Program-made: the position numbers and the translations under genes
In this document: piece after piece, positions 59,247-64,000 of the stretch
How positions within the stretch are numbered: the first letter of the stretch is position 1
Layout of the letters: each line of letters starts with the position of its first letter
NCBI RefSeq assembly: GCF_000717245.1
Contig: NZ_JNYQ01000005.1
Location: 124,001 to 188,000, forward strand
Direction of reading: 5' to 3'
DNA from: Kitasatospora papulosa
GTDB lineage: Bacteria; Actinomycetota; Actinomycetes; Streptomycetales; Streptomycetaceae
Length of the DNA: 64,000 nt
The notes under the pieces: generated by a model
The model's input: the letters and a program-made list of their open reading frames with translations, nothing else
What the model was told of the DNA's origin: nothing
The model's database searches: none

Positions 59247-61013
59247 CTACACCCAGGTGTCCAGCCACATCCGGTCGCGCCAGGAGCCGTCCGGGATCGA
59301 GGTGCCCGTGTAGATCGGCCAGAAATAGACGAAGTTCCAGATGATCAGCAGCACCAGGACACCCGCCGCGATCGTGCCCAGGGTGCGTCTGCGCTCGCCC
59401 GCCGGGTCGGTGGTGTCCGTCTCCGGACGGTGTCCGGCGGCCGCGCCGACCGCCGGGCCGATGAGGGCGCCGACCAGCATCGTGACCGCCAGGCACAGGA
59501 ACGGCACGAACACGACCGCGTAGAAGAGGAAGATCGTCCGCTCCTGGTAGAGGAACCAGGGCACCCAGCCGGCCGCCACCCCGCACGCGATCGCTCCCGC
59601 CCGCCAGTCGCGGCGGAAGAACCAGCGCCACAGGACGTACAGCAGCGCCACGCACGCCGTCCACCAGAGCAGCGGGGTGCCGAGCGCCAGGACCTCACGG
59701 GCGCACTTGCCGGTCCCGGAGGTGAGGCAGCCCGTCTGCTCCTCGTAGAAGTACGAGACGGGGCGGCCCAGCACGATCCAGCTCCACGGATTGGACTGGT
59801 AGGTGTGGCCGGAGGTCAGGCCGACGTGGAACTCGTAGACCTGGTACTCGTAGTGCCAGAGGCTGCGCAGCCAGTCCGGCAGCCAGGTCCAGCTGCCGCC
59901 CTTGCCCTCGGTGGCCGCCCAGTTGCGGTAGTACCCCTTGTCCGTGACGATCCAGCCGGTCCACGAGACCAGGTACGTGCCGATCGCGACCGGCACGGTG
60001 GAGACGAACGCGGGCAGCAGGTCCTTGAGGGCCACGGCCCGGTACGGCTGCACCGCGCCCGCCGTACGCCGCGCACCGACGTCCCAGAGCACCGCCATCA
60101 CGCCGAACGCGGCCAGGATGTAGAGACCGTTCCACTTCGTGGCGAAGGCCAGGCCGAGCATCAGGCCGGCCGTGATCCGCCACGGGCGCCACCCCAGGCG
60201 GAGCGTTTCGGCGATGTGGGCGTCCGGGCGCAGGACCCCGTCCTCGTCGACCGGGAGTGCCGCGGCCAGTTTCCGCCGGGACCAGTCGCGGTCGATGAGC
60301 AGGCAGCCGAAGGCCGCGACGACGAAGAACATCAGCACCAGGTCGAGCAGCGCGGTGCGGCTCATCACGAAGTGCAGTCCGTCGACGGCCAGCAGGGTGC
60401 CCGCCAGGCAGCCCAGGAACGTCGAGCGGAAGAGCCGGCGTCCGATGCGGCACAGCATCAGCACCGAGAGGGTGCCGAGCAGCGCCACCATGAAGCGCCA
60501 GCCGAACGGGGTGAAGCCGAAGAGCTGCTCCCCGAAGCCGATGATCCACTTGCCGACCGGCGGATGGACGACGTAGCCCGGGTCCACCGGGATGTCCACG
60601 GAGGACGGGTCCTTCAGGATCAGCTTGTCGACGTCCTTGGGCCAGGAGCCCTCGTACCCCTGGTTGACCAGGGCCCAGGCGTCCTTGGCGTAGTACGTCT
60701 CGTCGAATATCACCGCCTTCGGGCTGCCGAGGTTCCAGAACCGGAGCACTCCGGCCACCAGCGCCACCAGCAGCGGACCGCCCCAGGCGGACCAGCGCAC
60801 CAGGTGCCCGGCGAGCGTCGGGGGCACCGCGAGCACGCTCCAGAACTGGCCGCCGGGGCGGGTGTAGGGCGGGACCAGGCGCTCGCGCAGCCCCGTCTCC
60901 GGCCGTGGGGAATGGCCGAAGCGGCGCAGCCGCTGCTGCCAGGAAGGCGGCTGGTCGCCGGCGTGATCCCCGGCGTCGTTGCCCTGCCGGGCCTCGGGCG
61001 CAGTACTCGTCAC
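59247..61013 (-). CDS. pmt: Protein O-mannosyltransferase (dolichyl-phosphate-mannose type)
   Basis: 588 residues, GT39 family with about eleven helices. The catalytic loop 1 motif IFDETYYAKDAW (Asp-Glu) and the second-loop VVHPPVGKWIIGFGEQLFG are present, with GWRFMVALLGTLSVLMLCRIGRRLF after. Transfers mannose from polyprenyl-P-mannose to Ser/Thr of exported proteins at the membrane outer face; in S. coelicolor Pmt is SCO3154. GTG 61013 is chosen because TACGAT (61020-61025) ends 6 nt before it; probably leaderless. Divergent from rsmI. Confidence 0.92.
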   Translation of the reverse strand: MTSTAPEARQGNDAGDHAGDQPPSWQQRLRRFGHSPRPETGLRERLVPPYTRPGGQFWSVLAVPPTLAGHLVRWSAWGGPLLVALVAGVLRFWNLGSPKAVIFDETYYAKDAWALVNQGYEGSWPKDVDKLILKDPSSVDIPVDPGYVVHPPVGKWIIGFGEQLFGFTPFGWRFMVALLGTLSVLMLCRIGRRLFRSTFLGCLAGTLLAVDGLHFVMSRTALLDLVLMFFVVAAFGCLLIDRDWSRRKLAAALPVDEDGVLRPDAHIAETLRLGWRPWRITAGLMLGLAFATKWNGLYILAAFGVMAVLWDVGARRTAGAVQPYRAVALKDLLPAFVSTVPVAIGTYLVSWTGWIVTDKGYYRNWAATEGKGGSWTWLPDWLRSLWHYEYQVYEFHVGLTSGHTYQSNPWSWIVLGRPVSYFYEEQTGCLTSGTGKCAREVLALGTPLLWWTACVALLYVLWRWFFRRDWRAGAIACGVAAGWVPWFLYQERTIFLFYAVVFVPFLCLAVTMLVGALIGPAVGAAAGHRPETDTTDPAGERRRTLGTIAAGVLVLLIIWNFVYFWPIYTGTSIPDGSWRDRMWLDTWV

Positions 61014-61075
61014 CGCGCCATCGTAGGGAACGCATCTGTGCGAGTGGTGCCGCCCGTGCTGGGAGGATGGGCGAT

Positions 61076-61963
61076 GTGACTGGAACGACTGGAACGCTCG
61101 TACTCGCAGGGACCCCCATCGGCGACGTGGCGGACGCCCCGCCACGGCTCGCCGCCGAGCTGGAGACGGCCGACGTCGTGGCCGCCGAGGACACCCGGCG
61201 GCTGCGCAGGCTCACCCAGGCGCTGGGCATCCACACGACGGGGCGTGTCGTGTCCTACTTCGAGGGCAACGAGTCCGCGCGTACGCCCGAACTCGTCGAG
61301 GCGCTGGCCGGCGGCGCGCGGGTCCTGCTCGTCACCGACGCGGGGATGCCGTCGGTCTCCGACCCCGGCTACCGGCTGGTCGCCGCAGCCGTGGAACAGG
61401 ACATCAAGGTCACCGCCGTGCCGGGACCCTCCGCCGTGCTGACCGCACTCGCGCTGTCCGCCCTGCCCGTGGACCGCTTCTGCTTCGAGGGCTTCCTGCC
61501 GCGCAAGGCGGGCGAGCGGCTCGGGAAGCTGCGCGAGGTCGCCGACGAGCGCCGCACGATGGTCTTCTTCGAGGCCCCGCACCGGCTGGACGACACCCTG
61601 GCCGCGATGGCCGAGGTGTTCGGCGCGGACCGCAGGGCCGCCGTGTGCCGGGAACTGACCAAGACGTACGAGGAGGTCAAGCGCGGCCCCCTGGGCGATC
61701 TGGCCGTCTGGGCGGCCGAAGGCGTGCGCGGCGAGATCACCGTCGTCGTCGAGGGGGCCACGGACTCCGGGAACGAGAACCTGGACCCCGCCGAGCTGGT
61801 GCGCAGGGTGCAGGTGCGCGAGGAGGCGGGGGAGCGGCGCAAGGAGGCCATCGCGGCGGTCGCCGCCGACGCGGGGCTGCCCAAGCGCGAGGTCTTCGAT
61901 GCGGTGGTGGCGGCAAAGAACGCGGCTCGGACCGGCCAGGAACAGGGCAAAGGACTAGCCTGA
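61076..61963 (+). CDS. rsmI: 16S rRNA (cytidine1402-2'-O)-methyltransferase RsmI
   Basis: 295 residues. TLVLAGTPIGDVADAPPRLAAELETADVVAAEDTRR, DAGMPSVSDPGYRLVAAA and VPGPSAVLTALALSALPVDRFCFEGFLPRK are the tetrapyrrole-methylase-fold signatures of RsmI. Methylates the ribose of C1402 in the ribosomal P site with SAM. GTG 61076 is chosen for gggagg 9 nt upstream; ATG 61067 is too close to that SD. Confidence 0.93.
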   Translation: MTGTTGTLVLAGTPIGDVADAPPRLAAELETADVVAAEDTRRLRRLTQALGIHTTGRVVSYFEGNESARTPELVEALAGGARVLLVTDAGMPSVSDPGYRLVAAAVEQDIKVTAVPGPSAVLTALALSALPVDRFCFEGFLPRKAGERLGKLREVADERRTMVFFEAPHRLDDTLAAMAEVFGADRRAAVCRELTKTYEEVKRGPLGDLAVWAAEGVRGEITVVVEGATDSGNENLDPAELVRRVQVREEAGERRKEAIAAVAADAGLPKREVFDAVVAAKNAARTGQEQGKGLA

Positions 61964-62088
61964 AATGTAAAGCCCTAGCCGGGAACCGGGCCCCACGGCC
62001 ACGGATCGGCCAAAAGCGTTCCAACACTCGGCAGACCTGGTGCCTCGCCGCCGGTGAGGGCGTCCACTTGAGGGTGGAACGCACCATC

Positions 62089-62125
62089 CGGAGTGCTTGT
62101 CCGGAGTGCTTGTCCATCGGACAAG
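62089..62125. repeat. 13-bp tandem duplication and dyad before the zinc-ribbon gene
   Basis: CGGAGTGCTTGTC occurs twice in tandem (62089-62101 and 62102-62114). The second copy runs into the perfect palindrome CTTGTCC-ATC-GGACAAG (62109-62125), which ends at the SD region of ATG 62136. Confidence 0.75.
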
Positions 62126-62135
62126 AGGAGCAGGC

Positions 62136-62528
62136 ATGAGTGAGATCGCAGCACCCACCGTGCACGAGGCGTATGCCTTCGCCTGCATGCGGTGTGGATA
62201 CGGCTGGGAACAGGCCTACGAGATAGAACACCACGTCGACCACTCGGGCAACGCCTACGTGGTCTACAAGGCGGACGGGCAGCGTGTGCCCTCGCCACTG
62301 TCCACCCCCACCTGCGCGAAGTGCGGCGGCCACGTGGTCCGGATCATGCGGGCCGGCCGGGTCTCCACCGTCCAGCAGCTGCTCCGGCCCCCGCAGACCG
62401 TGCCCGTGGCGAAGCCCGCCGAGGAGCCGGCGGCCGAGGAGATGGCCGTCGCGGCGGTGCGCGCTCCCGGGCCCGAGGCGCACCACTGGCACCTGTCCGA
62501 CCTGCTGCGTCCCTTCCACCGGCGGTGA
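62136..62528 (+). CDS. Conserved small zinc-ribbon protein
   Basis: 130 residues. Two CxxC pairs (FACMRCGYGW and CAKCGGHVVRIMRAG) form a likely zinc ribbon of about 50 residues, followed by a Pro/Ala/Glu linker and a C-terminal HHWHLSDLLRPFHRR. ATG 62136 with aagaggag upstream. Between rsmI and tatD; a Streptomyces-type hypothetical of unknown function, possibly RNA- or protein-binding. Confidence 0.8.
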   Translation: MSEIAAPTVHEAYAFACMRCGYGWEQAYEIEHHVDHSGNAYVVYKADGQRVPSPLSTPTCAKCGGHVVRIMRAGRVSTVQQLLRPPQTVPVAKPAEEPAAEEMAVAAVRAPGPEAHHWHLSDLLRPFHRR

Positions 62529-62547
62529 GAGAGAGCTCATGCCCTCG

Positions 62548-62553
62548 TAGAGT
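62548..62553 (+). promoter_or_regulatory. -10 box of tatD, leaderless start
   Basis: TAGAGT ends 7 nt before ATG 62561; no SD. Confidence 0.5.
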
Positions 62554-62560
62554 CGGGGGC

Positions 62561-63427
62561 ATGAGCCGTACCGAAGCCCCGCCGCTCCCCGAACCCCTCA
62601 GGGTCCCGGTCGCCGATTCGCACACCCATCTGGACATGCAGGACGGAACCGTCGAGGAGGGCCTGGCCCGCGCCGCGGCGGTCAACGTCACCACCGTCGT
62701 CCAGGTGGGCTGCGACGTGAAGGGCTCGCACTGGGCCGCCGAGACCGCCGCCGCCCACCCGTCCGTCCACGCCTCCGTCGCCCTGCACCCCAACGAGGCG
62801 CCCCGCATCGTGCACGGCGACCCCGAGGGCACCGCCCGGCAGGGGGCACGCGAGCCCGGCGGGAAGGCGGCACTCGACGAGGCCCTCGCCGAGATCGACG
62901 CCCTCGCCGCCCTCGCCCACGTACGCGCGGTCGGCGAGACCGGCCTCGACTTCTTCCGTACGGGCCCCGAGGGCGTCGCCGCCCAGGAGGAGTCCTTCCG
63001 GGCGCACATCGAGATCGCCAAGCGGCACGGAAAGGCCCTGGTCATCCACGACCGGGAGGCCCACGCGGACGTCCTGCGCGTCCTCGCCGACGCGGGCGCC
63101 CCGGAGCGGACCGTCTTCCACTGCTACTCCGGGGACGCCGAGATGGCCCGGATCTGCGCGGCGGCCGGATACTTCATGTCCTTCGCCGGGAACGTCACCT
63201 TCAAGAACGCGCAGCCGCTGCGCGACGCCCTGGCCGTCGCACCCACCGATCTCGTGCTCGTCGAGACGGACGCCCCCTTCCTCACCCCCGCGCCGTACCG
63301 CGGCCGGCCCAACGCGCCCTACCTGATCCCGGTCACGCTCCGCGCCATGGCCGAGGTGCGGAACACCGACGAGGACACCCTGGCCGCCGCCGTCTACGAC
63401 AACACCGCCCGGGCGTTCGACTTCTGA
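62561..63427 (+). CDS. tatD: TatD-family metal-dependent DNase
   Basis: 288 residues. Metal ligands in DSHTHLDM, VGETGLDFFR, VIHDREAH, FHCYSG and VETDAPFL are all present, the TatD set. Acts as a 3'-5' exonuclease or related phosphohydrolase. Position before an rpf gene (and typically rsmA/ispE) is the normal actinobacterial order. Probably leaderless. Confidence 0.92.
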   Translation: MSRTEAPPLPEPLRVPVADSHTHLDMQDGTVEEGLARAAAVNVTTVVQVGCDVKGSHWAAETAAAHPSVHASVALHPNEAPRIVHGDPEGTARQGAREPGGKAALDEALAEIDALAALAHVRAVGETGLDFFRTGPEGVAAQEESFRAHIEIAKRHGKALVIHDREAHADVLRVLADAGAPERTVFHCYSGDAEMARICAAAGYFMSFAGNVTFKNAQPLRDALAVAPTDLVLVETDAPFLTPAPYRGRPNAPYLIPVTLRAMAEVRNTDEDTLAAAVYDNTARAFDF

Positions 63428-63543
63428 CGCCCACCGCGCGCCCCTCCCGACACGTTGGGTAATCGTACGACTTCGGAAGGTCGCGGGGTCTCGGCTATCG
63501 TGCCCGCGCAACGGGGTCGGCAGGCCGGAACGTCTAGAGCGTC

Positions 63544-64000
63544 GTGGGCCACTCGCAGGGCAGTCACCGCGCGCCGCGCGGCAGTCGGCGCACGGTGCGG
63601 GCCGTGGCGCGGGTCCCCGTCCCGCCCCCGGCTCCGCCGCGCTCCCTCCACGAGGAGCGGACGATCGTCGCCCGGTGGGCGCCGGACTTCCCGCAGGTCC
63701 ACCACCCCACCGTCCTGGACACCCCGCTGCCGGCCCGGCCGCCCGCCCCGCGCCGGAAACCCGCCGGCCACCGGGCGGCCCCACGGCACCGGGGCGCCCC
63801 GGAGAGCCTGCGGCGGATCGTCCCGCGCGCCCTGGTCGTCGCCGTCCTGGCCGGCGGGACCGTCGCGTTCCTCGTCCAGGACAAGGCCGTCCGCGTCAGC
63901 GTCGACGGGACCTCCCGCACCCTGCACACCTTCGCCGACGACGTCGGGGAACTCCTCGACGCGGAAGGTGTCACGGTCGGCGCCCGCGACACCGTCGCCC
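63544..64000 (+). CDS. rpfC: Resuscitation-promoting factor-like protein (5' part)
   Basis: Runs off the window end. About 90 hydrophilic Arg/Pro-rich residues, then an anchor LRRIVPRALVVAVLAGGTVAFLV, followed by the first DUF348 (ubiquitin-like) repeat VRVSVDGTSRTLHTFADDVGELLDAEGV. G5 and lysozyme-like Rpf domains would follow beyond the edge. Muralytic enzymes of this kind aid spore germination and growth resumption. The symbol rests on synteny with S. coelicolor rpfC (SCO3150), from memory. GTG 63544 has little SD support, so the start is uncertain; TATCGT near 63498 is a possible -10. Confidence 0.75.
   Translation, partial: MGHSQGSHRAPRGSRRTVRAVARVPVPPPAPPRSLHEERTIVARWAPDFPQVHHPTVLDTPLPARPPAPRRKPAGHRAAPRHRGAPESLRRIVPRALVVAVLAGGTVAFLVQDKAVRVSVDGTSRTLHTFADDVGELLDAEGVTVGARDTVA

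Overview
The window is high-GC (about 72 %) chromosomal DNA from a Streptomyces or very close relative. The evidence is a HrdD-type sigma factor, a SepX divisome protein, an SsgA-like protein, a DUF6227-type protein, a protein O-mannosyltransferase, many TetR/MarR/MerR/WYL regulators, strong third-position GC bias and frequent GTG/TTG starts. From memory, the order hrdD - mscL - sepX - Baeyer-Villiger monooxygenase - ssgE - PBP - pmt - tatD - rpf matches the S. coelicolor core region around SCO3202 down to SCO3150. No phage, plasmid, CRISPR array or insertion sequence is visible.

Layout. 1-6.9 kb: end of an acyl-CoA synthetase, a secreted M6 metalloprotease, a TetR/MFS-exporter pair with tandem operators, a MarR/extradiol-dioxygenase pair and a GNAT. 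7-10 kb: hrdD behind a consensus SigR promoter, a WYL regulator and an internally duplicated DUF6227-type protein. 10.2-15.4 kb: a five-gene operon for a membrane-linked molybdopterin/Fe-S/Rieske redox complex of unknown substrate. 15.4-25.3 kb: mscL, CpaB-like, MTA phosphorylase, an FmdB zinc-ribbon gene with overlapping CIRCE and SigR elements, an MFS carrier, a K+/H+ antiporter (apparent CTG start), a penicillin-acylase-family hydrolase and 5-formyl-THF cyclo-ligase.

25.4-30.7 kb: galU - glp/moeA - moaC - mog - rimJ - sepX, combining sugar-nucleotide supply, molybdenum-cofactor synthesis and division functions. Then tRNA-Ala(CGC), an oxidoreductase, an alpha/beta hydrolase, a DUF1772/TetR pair, a methyltransferase, GNAT and exonuclease III. 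37-41 kb: MerR facing a BVMO - hydrolase - SDR operon. 41.7-48.3 kb: tricorn protease facing a TetR-MMPL unit with two identical operators. 48.4-51.6 kb: ssgE-like gene, then a nickel ECF transporter (cbiM-cbiQ-cbiO) behind a Nur-type box. 51.7-57.2 kb: serine hydrolase, SDR, GNAT, two exported small proteins, an EamA carrier and a YbaK protein. 57.3-64 kb: penicillin-binding protein, Pmt, RsmI, a zinc-ribbon protein, TatD and the start of an rpf gene.

Two window-wide patterns stand out. About fourteen genes have a TANNNT -10 hexamer ending exactly 6-7 nt before the start codon and mostly no Shine-Dalgarno sequence, so they are probably leaderless. Several gene 3' ends carry short perfect tandem duplications. 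All functions are inferred by reading the sequence; no database search was possible.
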